From Brevipalpus yothersi (lineage: Eukaryota; Arthropoda; Arachnida; Trombidiformes; Tenuipalpidae), in the NCBI GenBank assembly GCA_003956705.1, contig QZCP01000052.1, positions 68,221 through 132,220 of the forward strand: DNA of 64,000 nt. The letters run 5' to 3'. Made by a program: the position numbers and the translations under genes. Positions 48,806-59,573 of this stretch are shown here, piece after piece. Numbering within the stretch: position 1 is the first letter of the stretch; each line of letters opens with the position of its first letter. The notes beneath the pieces are model-generated. The model was not told the DNA's origin. It searched no databases and worked only from the letters and a program-made list of their open reading frames with translations.

Positions 48806-50438
48806 ATGGTATGGATTGTGTAACTTGATTGACTCATCTTCTCATCACAAATTGTTTTGGATTTGCTTCTTTTTTTTCACTTCTCTTCACTTTTAACTGT
48901 TATAGGCTGATTTAGCTGGTAAAGATGTTGAAAGTAAGTTTTTCTTTCTATCTGATCTAAAGTTTTCCAGATTCTTTGTGTTTGATTGAGGTTTACTTTA
49001 GGTTGTTCACTAATGCTTTTGACTTTGGGTGATGTGATTTTTGGCCTCATACCGCATGTCACCACAACTGTAATCCTCACTAATTCGAATGCATTCCAAC
49101 ATTTCACTGTCTTAGACTATTAATTAACATACTGTTCAGCTTGGAAGATTAACGTTTTTCTCTTCTCAACTCTTGCTCAAACAAGCACATCAAGCTTCCA
49201 GTTGCAAGTTTATCGCTTTTTACATTCCAACAGACGATTCAATCAAACGTTAATCATAATCCTAATCTGAATTGATGAAAAACACATGGAATGACTGAAA
49301 TACTTTTCGTCTAGCTTAAACTGAGATTAAATTGAAGATTTCTTGGAAACGATTCCAATTCATCTTGTCATGTTCACTTAGGAGTTGCTTGCATGTATAC
49401 ACGCTATACTTGATGTTCCCCAAAAAGCTTCATGAATTCTCTCTGTTTCTGTGAAATTCTGTGGAAAACACAAACATCATACATACATATATTCTCATTC
49501 TCACAGAGGCAAAACTTCACTTCGATATCTACGATTTCGAAGGACAAGGAAGAATTGATGCCTACAAGCTAGGAGATGTCATCAGATCACTAGATTTACG
49601 GCCAACAAATGCTGCCGTTGAAAAAGCCGGTGGAACCAAGCGTCGAGGTGATGATAATGAAATTATTGATCAAATCGATTGATTGATCGATTGTTGTTGG
49701 GTGAAAGAAAGTTAACTGATCCACTATGAAAATTTTCCACACAGGTGAAAAGTGGATAACTTTAGAAGAATTTTTGCCCATATACAGTGAGCTGAAGAAG
49801 AACAAGGATGTCGGTGCATATGAAGACATGGTAGAAGGTTTGAAGATGTATGATAAACACGAGAATGGCTTGATGATGAGTGCCGAGATGGCTCATACAT
49901 TGGTTGCTTTGGGTGAATACTTTTCCACTATCTTACACTTATATCACCACATGTTTTATCAACCAGAAAGTGAATAGTAGGGATCAATGAATTGATTCCA
50001 TTCATTCTCTGGTAGCATCCGTTTTGCCTTTCACACATTTGTATGGGTAACCATCATCTGATGTTGGGTTGTTGTTGAAAAAAATTCTTTCACAGGCGAA
50101 AGATTGGAAAGCCGAGAGGTTGAAGAGATCATGAAAGCTTGTGCTGGTCCCTCAGATATTGATGGGATGATCAAGTATGATTGTGAGTATAGAGTAACCT
50201 TTTTTTCGATAGTAAAAATTTGTTCCCTTCTGCCTTGTTTCCGGTGAAAGCCATCATCGGAGTGTGAAGAAAAGTTTCACTCTGATGTGTGCCTATTGTT
50301 CTATTGATGAGAATCTGAGGATTTTCTTTGAAGATGAGAAAATCTGATGGAAAGGCATCAAAAATGATGGCTAAAATCGGAGCTAAATTTTCTTTTCATT
50401 CACACATCATGAAAGAAAGTGATTCTCTTCTCCAATTT

Positions 50439-50493
<55 letters not shown>

Positions 50494-50544
50494 AAAGTGT
50501 TTGTAAAAGCACTGATGGCTGGACCTTATCCTGATGAGGCCTGA
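48806..50544 (+). CDS. Mlc1: Essential (alkali) myosin light chain
   Basis: Six coding exons: 48806-48808 (ATG only), 48906-48933, 49507-49647, 49745-49912, 50096-50182 and 50498-50544, all in phase, giving 157 residues. It reads MADLAGKDVEKAKLHFDIYD, then IDAYKLGDVIRSLDLRPT, VEKAGGTKR, WITLEEFLPIYSELKK, YEDMVEGLKMYDKHENGLM, MAHTLVALGERL and FVKALMAGPYPDEA. This is the four-EF-hand arrangement of essential myosin light chains and close to Drosophila Mlc1 (155 residues); the hands are mostly degenerate for calcium. It binds the first IQ motif of the myosin II lever arm in muscle or cytoplasm. The intron directly after the initiator ATG is a known feature of calmodulin-related genes. The last intron uses a CT microsatellite as its pyrimidine tract. 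A muscle or cytoplasmic isoform cannot be decided. Confidence 0.93.
50442..50490. repeat. (CT)n array serving as polypyrimidine tract
   Basis: About 24 CT units end 7 nt before the exon 6 acceptor (TTTAAAG|TG) of the myosin light chain gene. Confidence 0.9.
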
Positions 50545-51309
50545 GAAAATTCTGGTGGCTTCCAGCGATTTTCGATTTGATTTGAATGTTCACGTTTGAT
50601 TTCAATGGATGACTGATGCCTCATTTCACTTGTCACCTTGACCAATCGAAAAATGCATATCTTTCTCTTTATCTCTACATGAGCCAGTCAATCGGGAACA
50701 TTTGACAAAATATTCTCAAATTTCATCAAATAAATATAACAAAAACAAAATGTCTCAAATTATTATTACCAACAAAAGATCTGTTTACTTCAATTATGAT
50801 GGAGAATGAATGGACATTATGGGCTACCACTCAAGAATTTAGAAAGTCTGACCTCACGGTACTCGATATCTTTCGATGATATTCTTGATCAGTTCAGTTT
50901 TTGAAAGAACATGGAATTCATTATTCGCTGAATTGAAATCCGTAACCAACTTGGCAGCTAAACCCTGGAAATCACTCCTCTTCCATCAATTTCCATTTGT
51001 TTCAGCATTTATCTTCACTATCGTTTGAATTTCATCATGATCAAAACTTATTTCGAGATTGTCTAATCAGAAAGCAATTAACTAATGGTACTAGTACTAA
51101 TAGCGATGCAACCATGTGAAGTGCATCTCTCTAGATGGAAGCTGATGACAGATCTGGTCAGTTCATGTTCACATGATACTATTCTATCGATTGAATTCAA
51201 ATTCCAAACACTTGAGTTTTATCCCTTGAAGATAATTGTGATAGTATTTTGGCTAAAAAAGTCATTCATATCGGAAATAGTTGTGTTCATAATGCTTTTT
51301 GAGAATAAG
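50545..51309. other. Convergent intergenic region
   Basis: Holds the 3' UTR of the myosin light chain gene with its AATAAA at 50729 and the 3' end of CP1 on the other strand. No coding sequence supported. Confidence 0.5.
50729..50734 (+). terminator. Poly(A) signal for the myosin light chain gene
   Basis: AATAAA 185 nt past the stop codon, plus orientation. Confidence 0.5.
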
Positions 51310-52786
51310 CTATTTGATTTTGATTCGTTCTCCAACCATTGCACAGACTGCATCAGTAAATGATTGATTAACTGGTGGGATAAAACGTGCTGGCAGTAGG
51401 AATCCATATCTACCTTTATCTGGAAGTTCAATACATATGGATACCTTTTTATGACTTTTGGAAGATTCATGTATCCAATCACCAGAATCACCATAAGCCT
51501 TATCTATTATTTGAATGTTTAAAGTCGTCAATCACATTATGATTAGAATCAAAGTTTTTAACTCACAAAGAATTTTGGCTGTTGCTCCGGTCTTGTAAGT
51601 GTATTTTGATCTTTTATTTCTGTGGCATTTATTTTCACACTTGAAGCTAGTATAACCAGCTTTAATAACCCTATCCTGTGTGAAAAATTGGGAATAGTTG
51701 AACTAAGTTTGAATGACAAAACAATTTGATACTCACATAAAGTTTTTTATTCTCTGGATTAGCATTCTTGTAGCAATAAGGAGTTAATAATAGTTGGCTA
51801 TATGAATGAACAGCTACATGAAAGATAAGATTATCTCCTAAATCTTCGATCACTTTCTTGAAAGCTCGAGCTTCTGGTTCCGAGAAAGGCTTTGGTCCAC
51901 CGTAGGTTGCACTTCTAGTGAATAATACACTTTTCCATCCAGAGGGAAAATTCCGATTCAGATCAACTGGATTTGGATGACCACTGTGTCCGAGGAAAAA
52001 TTCAGAAAATTCAGAATTGAATTAGCTAATTTAGTCAAGCAAAAAAGGCACTCTTAACTCACCGATTTTTTCGATGCATTCTGTTAGTAGTATGAGAATA
52101 CACATATCCATCAGGATTCATTGTTGGTATGATGTAGAGAGATACCTTTTTGATCCCATCACACGGACGTTTAATCATATTATTGGCGAAATTTAGGCAC
52201 GTTGCTGGAGCTATCCATTCTCTGGCATGTATACCACACTCAAGTACAACTGCTGATTTATTTGGTGACACATTAATCTGTATCATTGGAATTTCTCTAC
52301 CTTCAACAGTTTTCCCAATTGATTTTGTGGTCACTCCTGGTGACTTTGCCATCTCTTGTATCATTGCTTTTATTTCATCGTACGAGTTGTACTTTTCGAA
52401 GCTATTTGATGATGATCTGAGAAGATTCTCTGATCGGAAATTGTTCAAATATTGTTGAAGATTTCGGGTTTTGATTGAATATTTGAAGCCGTTTTCATTC
52501 AAAAATTTGAATAGTTTTGCGGTACTCTTTGGATCTGCAACCAGCTCACCAGGCTTATTGTAACCAGGTTCATCTAGGAGTTGAATGTCCTATTATTACA
52601 AGATAGTTTCAATTCAGGATGGATCACAGATAAACGTTCCCTTCTCACCTGAGATGACTCGAATCGTAATAATTTCTTGATGTCCAATTCATTTTTAGCC
52701 TCAACGGACACCATTGTATAATTGTTGTAATTGGCATTCAAAAATTTGATTAAATTGAGTAGTAAGATTAATATACATTCTCTCAT
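51310..52786 (-). CDS. M14A zinc carboxypeptidase, secreted zymogen (CP1)
   Basis: Minus-strand exons 52786-52649, 52589-52063, 51983-51737, 51675-51567 and 51503-51310 join in phase to 404 residues. A signal peptide (MRECILILLLNLIKFLNA) is followed by an activation propeptide of about 90 residues and the catalytic domain from about YDEIKAMIQE. Zinc ligands are His167 and Glu170 in HAREW, and His281 in VHSYSQ. Arg in NRNF binds the substrate carboxylate; the catalytic Glu is in ICIELPDKG (about 366); Tyr341, counterpart of bovine Tyr248, is formed across the last splice junction. The residue matching position 255, which sets specificity, is Gly, unlike Val/Ile in CP2-CP4. It likely removes C-terminal residues from peptides outside the cell, as in digestion. 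Exons 1-2 are nearly identical to CP2, but exon 3 is clearly diverged. Confidence 0.93.
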
Positions 52787-53474
52787 CTTCCAAGATTCTC
52801 ACTGTTTTCGATCACTTTTGAACTATAAGCAATCCATCTGATGCAATATGATACAGTGCTAACGATAAAGTTTGTATAAAGAGCTGTGTGTTTGTGTCAG
52901 CTGATCATATCCATTCAAGTCTATTGATTGGTACCTGAAACAGTAAATCATGAAGAATAAGCTCTTAATCTCAAGGTGTATTTCCCTCTTACCCTGAGAA
53001 ATTTTGAATTTTGAATCGAAGTCTCATGCAAAATCTCCCAGCTTTGGTTGATATTGGCATTGATTCTGATCAGTTACCTTGAATCAACTTAACATCATAA
53101 CATAACATTACTTCCATGAGAAAAGAAATTCTTCTCATAGAGTTCATCAAGATTGGGTACACTCAATCTGAATGGCTTATGGTAACATGAAACAATTCTT
53201 CTGATTAAAGATCTGATTGGAGTGCTTAACTCTTTATCGATATGAAAATAGGATCAATTTTCACTTCTAATCAATCTTCCCTAAGGTACTTGAGAATGAG
53301 TGATACGGAAGAAAGTTCTCACACAAAATTTTGAGCTAGTAAATGCATAAATGATACGATATTATTATTGTTGAAATTCATGAATTTTGAAGAGCAAGTC
53401 GATCCTGGCAAATTTCTCTCAAGAGTTTAAAATTTAGATTTTAATTCAGATTATCACATTCTTTGGAAAATATT
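52787..53474. promoter_or_regulatory. CP1 upstream region
   Basis: Promoter side of CP1 and 3' side of CP2. A block around 52835-52880 (plus-strand text TGATGCAATATGATACAGTG) recurs upstream of CP2 around 55030-55065, suggesting a promoter duplicated with the gene. No coding sequence. Confidence 0.4.
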
Positions 53475-54955
53475 TCATTTAAATTTAAGCCTCTCTGCTA
53501 ACATTGCACAGACTGCATCGGTAAATGATTGATTAACTGGTGGAATGAAACGTGCAGGCAGTAGGAATCCAAATTTACCTTTATCTGGGAGTTCAATACA
53601 TATGGATATCTTTTTACCAGTTTTAGAAGAATCATGTACCCAGTCAACTGAACTTCCATAAGCTACATCTATCATTTGAATCCACAAGTATGAGTGGTCA
53701 ATCACTTGCATCAATCTACTCATTCAAACTTACAGATTACTCTGGATATTGGTCCAGTTTTGTATCGAAACTTTACACGCTTGTTCCTGTTGCAGCTATT
53801 AGCACACTTAAAGCTATCATAACCAGCCTTCATGATCTTTTTCTGTTAAACATTGGCACAATTAAACATGGTCCCTGTAATACCATAGACTCACATAGAT
53901 TTTCTTTCCATCTGGTTGGGAACGTTTATAGCCGTAAGGATGAAGTATCAATTGGCTAAACGCGTGAACTGATACATAGAAGATCAATTTGTCTCCCAAT
54001 TCGTCTATAAATTTTTTGAAAGCTTGAGTTTCCGGTTCCGAGAAAGGCTCTGGTCCTGGATAGATTTCAGATCTAAGTGAATTGTGTTTTTTCCATGAAC
54101 CACCGAAATTACGATTCAAATCAACCCCATGAGGAGGACGGCTATTTGGCGATAGTAAATTGAGTGAATTTAAGTTTAACTATTTGTTATATACACTTTG
54201 GGAATTAGGAAATTTAAGGCCCTTCACCTACCGACTTTTTCTTTGGAGCCTTTTAGTAGTATGAGAATACACATATCCATCAGGATTCATTGTTGGTATG
54301 ATGTAGAGAGATACCTTTTTGATCCCATCACACGGACGTTTAATCATATTATTGGCGAAATTTAGGCACGTTGCTGGAGCTATCCATTCTCTGGCATGTA
54401 TACCACACTCAAGTACAACCGCTGGTTTATTTGGTGACACATTAATCTGTATCATTGGAATTTCTCTGCCTTCAACAGTTTTACCAATTGATTTTGTGGT
54501 CACTCCTGGTGACTTTGCCATCTCTTGTATCATTGCTTTTATTTCATCGTACGTGTTGTACTTCTCAAAGCTATTTGATGATGATCTGAGAAGATTCTCT
54601 GATCGGAAATTGTTCAAATATTGCTGAAGATTTCGGGTTTTGATTGAATATCTGAAGCCGTTTTCATTCAGGAATTTGAATAGTTTTGCGGTACTTTTTG
54701 GATCTGCAACCAGCTCACCAGGCTTATTGTAGCCAGGTTCATCTAGGAGTTGAATGTCCTATTATTACAAAATAGTTTCAATTCAGGATAGATCACAGAT
54801 AAACGTTTCCCTCTCACCTGAGATGACTCAAATCTTAATAATTTTTTGATATCCAATTCATTTCTAGCCTCAACGGAGACCATTGTGTAATTGTTGTAAT
54901 CGGCATTCAAAAATTTGATCAAACTGAATAGATAGATTAGTATACATTCTCTCAT
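53475..54955 (-). CDS. M14A zinc carboxypeptidase, secreted zymogen (CP2)
   Basis: Minus-strand exons 54955-54818, 54758-54232, 54141-53895, 53842-53734 and 53668-53475, identical in length to those of CP1, give 404 residues. A signal peptide and propeptide precede the catalytic domain. HAREW, NRNF, VHAFSQ, a junction-spanning Tyr (YVAYGSSVDW) and ICIELPDKG supply the zinc ligands, substrate Arg and catalytic Tyr/Glu. The position-255 counterpart is Val, in keeping with carboxypeptidase A-like preference for hydrophobic C-termini. It differs from CP1 by few bases through exons 1-2 and intron 1, but more in exons 3 and 4, so the two share a homogenised 5' half. It lies between CP1 and CP3 on the same strand. 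Expected to act outside the cell after proteolytic activation. Confidence 0.93.
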
Positions 54956-55348
54956 CTTCTAAGAGCTTAAATTATTTCAACTTTTCTCAACTCGTTCTTA
55001 CTGAGTTTACTAGTGTCTCTAACTTCTTTGATGCAACATGATACAATGCTAATAATCAAGTTCGCTCCCAAGTTTGTGTGCTTGAATCAGTTTATTAAGT
55101 TCTTGTATTTGCGCATGAAGTAAGAAATCGTTCCAGATCAAGTCCATATTCTCAGATATTTCCAGTCGATTGTCATGAATGAATAATCATGACTGCCATT
55201 CGAGAAAGTAGGAGTTTTTGGTTGTAATTCACCTTCGATCAACCCGAAGAAGCTTAACATTTGTTCTCATGAAATCAAATCGAAAATATACTCCAAACTG
55301 TTGATACTAGATACATGTATAAGAATTTGAATCTATTTCTGAGAATTC
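54956..55348. promoter_or_regulatory. CP2 upstream region
   Basis: About 390 nt between CP2 and CP3; contains the promoter block shared with CP1. No coding sequence. Confidence 0.4.
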
Positions 55349-56899
55349 TCAGAAATTATTCTTATCTAAGAAAATTAATCTCTCCTCTATCATCGCGCAC
55401 ATAGCAGGAACAAAAGATTTATTAACCGGGCTTATGAATTCTGGTGGTAGAATGAATCCTGGATCATTATGATCTGGTGGTAGTTCAATCGCAAACGAAG
55501 CTTTTCGACCATTTTTAGAGCTATCATATACCCAATCGACTGAGCTTCCATATGCAGTATCTATTGAAAAGTATTTTATCCAGAAAACAGGAACCATTGT
55601 CAGAAAACTTTACCCAATTCTCTTCCATACCTATCTATGGCATACTCACATATAGTATCAGCTATAGTTCCATATTCATATTTGTATCTCGATTCTTCAC
55701 CCCTTTTGCACCCAGTTTTGGGTTCACATTTCAAAATTTCCGCACCTCTCTCAGCTATTTTATCCTAGGAAAAAGATAAAGACAATCAATCTCTCATCTG
55801 AGGAAAATTTTTTCTTCCTATTCTCACGAGCATTTTATGTGTTTTAGTATGTTCATCCTTGTGACCATATGGAAACATTAATAATTGGCTGTATGAGTGA
55901 ACACTTAGGTAAAAAATTAATTGATTTCCTAATGATTCGATCAATTTTTTCATTGCTCTTGTCTCCGGTTCCGAGAAAGCCTTTGGTCCGGGATAAGTTT
56001 CCGAGAAAGTAATGTTACTTTCCATCCAGCCTGCATCAAAATTTCGATTCAAATCAACCGGATGTGGCTGACCACTATTTTTCGGTTTGAAAATCGAATA
56101 TTTGGTTGCTCAAATTATCAATCATATTGGATGAAAATGATTTTAGTCGAATCTTACCAATTTTTTCGATGAAATCTGTCATCCGTATGTGTTTTAACAT
56201 ACCCATCAGGATTCAATATTGGAACAATGTAGAGAGATACCCTCTTGAATGATTCACATGAATTTTTTATCATTGTGTATGCAAAATTTAGACATGTGGC
56301 CGGAGATATCCATTCTCTGGCATGTATACCACACTCAAGTATAACTGCTGATTTATTTGGTGACACATTAATCTGTATCATTGGAATTTCTCGTTCCTCA
56401 ACTGAATTGCCAATTGATCTGATTGATACACCAGGCAATTTTGACCACTCATTGAGTTGCTCCTTTATCTGATCATATGTAAGATAATTCTGGAGAACAT
56501 TGCCTGATCGGAATGAGAGATCCTCTGTTTTCCGTTGATTCAAATATTGCTTCAAATTTCGAGTGATCACTGTATAATTTACTTTATTGTCACTTAAAAA
56601 TTTGACCAATTTTGCCGTTTGATTCGAGCTTGACATCATGAGACCTTTCTTGTGAATGCCAGGCTCTTCGACAAGTCTGATTTCCTATGGAATTCAATTG
56701 CCCTTCATAATACTGATGATTCAAGAATTATGTCAAGAATTTTCAATCATCTTACCTCTGGTGTTAGTATGCTCCGCAACTTTTCGTGTAATGAATAATT
56801 TCCCTTGATTGAGAACAATGTATAATTTTCATACAGAGCGTTTGTTAATCCAATTGTCCCGAATGAGAATAGCAGTATAATGGGAAATGATGCTATCAT
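55349..56899 (-). CDS. M14A zinc carboxypeptidase, secreted zymogen (CP3)
   Basis: Minus-strand exons 56899-56756, 56684-56158, 56074-55828, 55764-55650 and 55560-55349 give 414 residues. The ATG at 56899 is chosen because it opens directly on the signal peptide (MIASFPIILLFSFGTIGLTN); the frame extends upstream but without another ATG. A propeptide is followed by the catalytic domain with HAREW, NRNF, SVHSYSQ, the junction-spanning Tyr of YTAYGSSVDW and FAIELPPD. Position-255 counterpart is Val, hence carboxypeptidase A-like specificity. The C-terminus extends a few residues beyond CP1/CP2 (FLDKNNF). A stretch around 56311-56400 (protein REIPMIQINVSPNKSAV to HAREW) is almost identical in DNA to CP1 and CP2, while the flanking sequence is well diverged. 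Confidence 0.92.
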
Positions 56900-57264
56900 T
56901 GTGAATCTATTCGCTTCAGCATCTGATGTTTTACTTATCAATATTCACAATAATTGGATCAACTAACATAGTTAATTTGATACCACATGGTATGATTTTT
57001 AATGCTGACAATATTCACCCTTTGACTCAAGTTTCAATCCTTTTTTTCGAACGGAATTTGAATTAAGATTGAAAAGTATAATCAAAAAACTTCAAAATTC
57101 TTGGCAAATTGGGTCATCGTTCGGATAAATTTTGAAAGCAAAGATGGAATAGTATGGAATGGAATGCATCAAATAAATGTTGCTATCTTAACATCCGAAA
57201 AACTGGGCAAACCTTACTTGATGATTTTATCATGATAATGTTTAGGGAAGATATTTCAAAAGTT
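56900..57264. promoter_or_regulatory. CP3 upstream region
   Basis: About 365 nt between CP3 and CP4 on the same strand; no coding sequence or clear promoter motif seen. Confidence 0.35.
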
Positions 57265-58795
57265 TTAATCAAGTTGAATCCGTTCCTCCATAACAGCGCA
57301 AATTGTGTCCGTAAAGGATTGATTAACTGCAGGAATAAATTTTTCTGGCAATAGAAATCCATGCTCGCTATCTCTATCTCCTGGTAATTCGATTGCAAAT
57401 GACATCTTGTTACCAGAACTTGATGTATCATGAACCCAATCGATTGTACTTCCATGAGCTTCATCTATTCGAAAGATAAGATTTCACTTTGATTACATAT
57501 TATCATCGTTTTCCATGTCCACACAGAAACTCACATATCACTGTTGCTATTGGTCCTGCTTTGAATTTGAAATGAGAATCATCTTTACGTTTACATGTGG
57601 AAATTTCACAGCTCATCATTTGTTCAACTAACTTGTTGATTCGTTCCTGAATCAAGAGATAGAATAATTGAAATTCTATGGATTCTGGGGAAATATGTGA
57701 AACTTGTGTTCTTACATATTTGAAGGTATTCTTGGGTGGACTGTTTTTGTAACCATAAGGAGTCAGCCAAACTTGTCCAAACGCATGGACACTCAAATAT
57801 ATGTTCAATTCTTCGCCAAATGATTCGACAAGCTTTTTCAATGCTCTTGTCTCAGGTTCTGAGAATGGCTTCGGTCCAGGATAAGTTTCCGCAGATACAT
57901 TATCACTTTCCCATCCAGCATCAAAGTTTCGATTCAAATCAACCGGATATGGACGACCACTATTAATTATTGCAAAATCACATAAAAGCAGAGAGTTTAT
58001 GTTTTCAAATTCATTCACTCAAATTACAAATTCTCACCAATTCTTACGATAAAGCCGATTGCCTTCGTATGTTAACACATATCCATCAGGATTGGTAACG
58101 GGAATGATGAACAATGAAAATTCTTCCATAGCTTTACATGGATTTTTGATCATATTTCGGGCGAAATTCAAGCATGTTGCATGAGTAATCCATTCACGTG
58201 AATGAATTCCACACTCTATTATGATGGAACGCTTTTTTCTTGGTTGTGCATTGATTTCGAGCATCAACATTTCTCTACCCATCACAGAATAGCCAATTGT
58301 GGAGAGTGAAATATTTGGCAATCTGGCCAGATTGCTCAATAATTCACGAATCTCATCGAAACTCAAATATCTTTCATATGGATCAGATGATTGTAGGACC
58401 CCTTCCGTTTTGTATTGATCAATCTCTTTCTGATAATTTCGTGTGATAATTTCAAAGTCTAAATAATAATTTCTCAGATAACTGAGAACATATGGTGTAT
58501 CATCTGGACTTGAGAGGATTCTTATGGGCATATTAGCACTTGGTTCTTCCAGCATCCTTATCTCCTTGACAATTAGTGATTTACTTATCAGTAAATTTGA
58601 TTGTCAATCTTAATAACTTACCTTTTTCATTCCATCCAATTTGATTACTTTCATAATATCTTCTTCTGATTTGATATTAATTTTCACCAACGTATGATTG
58701 GTATAATGGGGAAAATATTTTTGTTGCTCTGCTGTATTGTTTGGAGCACAATATGCAAATGTAATCATTATAATTATAAATCTAAGTATTTCCAT
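57265..58795 (-). CDS. M14A zinc carboxypeptidase, secreted zymogen (CP4)
   Basis: Minus-strand exons 58795-58622, 58564-58038, 57959-57716, 57646-57535 and 57464-57265 give 418 residues, same architecture as CP1-CP3. Signal peptide (EILRFIIIMITFAYCA), propeptide, then catalytic domain with HSREW (Ser replacing the Ala between His and Arg; zinc ligands kept), NRNF, SVHAFGQ, the junction-spanning Tyr of YEAHGSTIDW and FAIELPGD. Position-255 counterpart is Ile as in bovine carboxypeptidase A. It is the most diverged copy, lacks the tract shared by CP1-CP3 and reads LMLEINAQPRKKRSII in its place, with a basic RKKR that could be cut by a furin-like enzyme or simply be a surface loop. Exon 5 has a short charged insertion (GDRDSEHG). 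Secreted protease, probably digestive. Confidence 0.92.
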
Positions 58796-59573
58796 AATTG
58801 AGCTAATTGATCAGCAATGATCACTCAGCTCTCTTGAAAGCTACATTGGCTTGAACATTTGCTTGAGGTTTAATGGAAGTTGAATATAAGATATTGCTCC
58901 AATACTCTAACCAATTGATGGAAGTCGATATCCTCTCAAAACGAATCAAATTTGATACTAGGTCAAAAAAATTCGATTCCTCAAAAAAAGGGTGAGAAAA
59001 AGTCCAATCGAGCTTATCGTTTTCAAATTCATTCTATCTTTTTTCGGAAAGCTCGTCAGAATTCATGGTCAGTCTCATCAAATCTCATGAAGATCGAAAA
59101 ATTAAGACTCTTAGATTTCTTTTGGAAACTCTTCTTAGTATCTTGATTCAATTTATCTACTTCTAACTGGATTAAATCTTCTCTCATCATTCCAAATTTT
59201 CTCGATAAAATCGGAAAACTGTCCATGATTGAAAGCTTCTCAGAACACTCAAAGAGAGATACTATCATAAGTACTGTACTAATCATTACCTTCTCGGATG
59301 TAAATTTTGCATCGCAATTGTGTAAATTTTTGCAAATGAGGATAAATGATGCGTCAAGCTTATTCCATATAATTATCCTCTAAACGTGGCGATTTCTCGA
59401 ATTTCATCCCATTTCAATCTATACTCAATGATAATAGCGTCCGTTTAATTTGCTCTCAAACGAAGGAGCATGATAAAAAAAATTGTGATGATAGACGATA
59501 TCACGTCTGGACATCATCATCAATTGCGTTCAATTCATTTTATCCATCATCTTCTCCATCATCATCATTAAAA
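58796..59573. promoter_or_regulatory. Divergent region between CP4 and the carboxylesterase
   Basis: About 780 nt separating two outward-facing genes; both promoters must lie here. ATC-rich text (CATCATCATC) precedes the esterase ATG. No coding sequence is supported. Confidence 0.45.

Noticed and set aside
51310..58795. Apparent loss of the catalytic Tyr248 counterpart in the carboxypeptidases
   Set aside because: The Tyr codon is split by the last intron (T|AT); once exons 4 and 5 are joined it is present in all four genes, nine residues before the DW pair as in bovine carboxypeptidase A.
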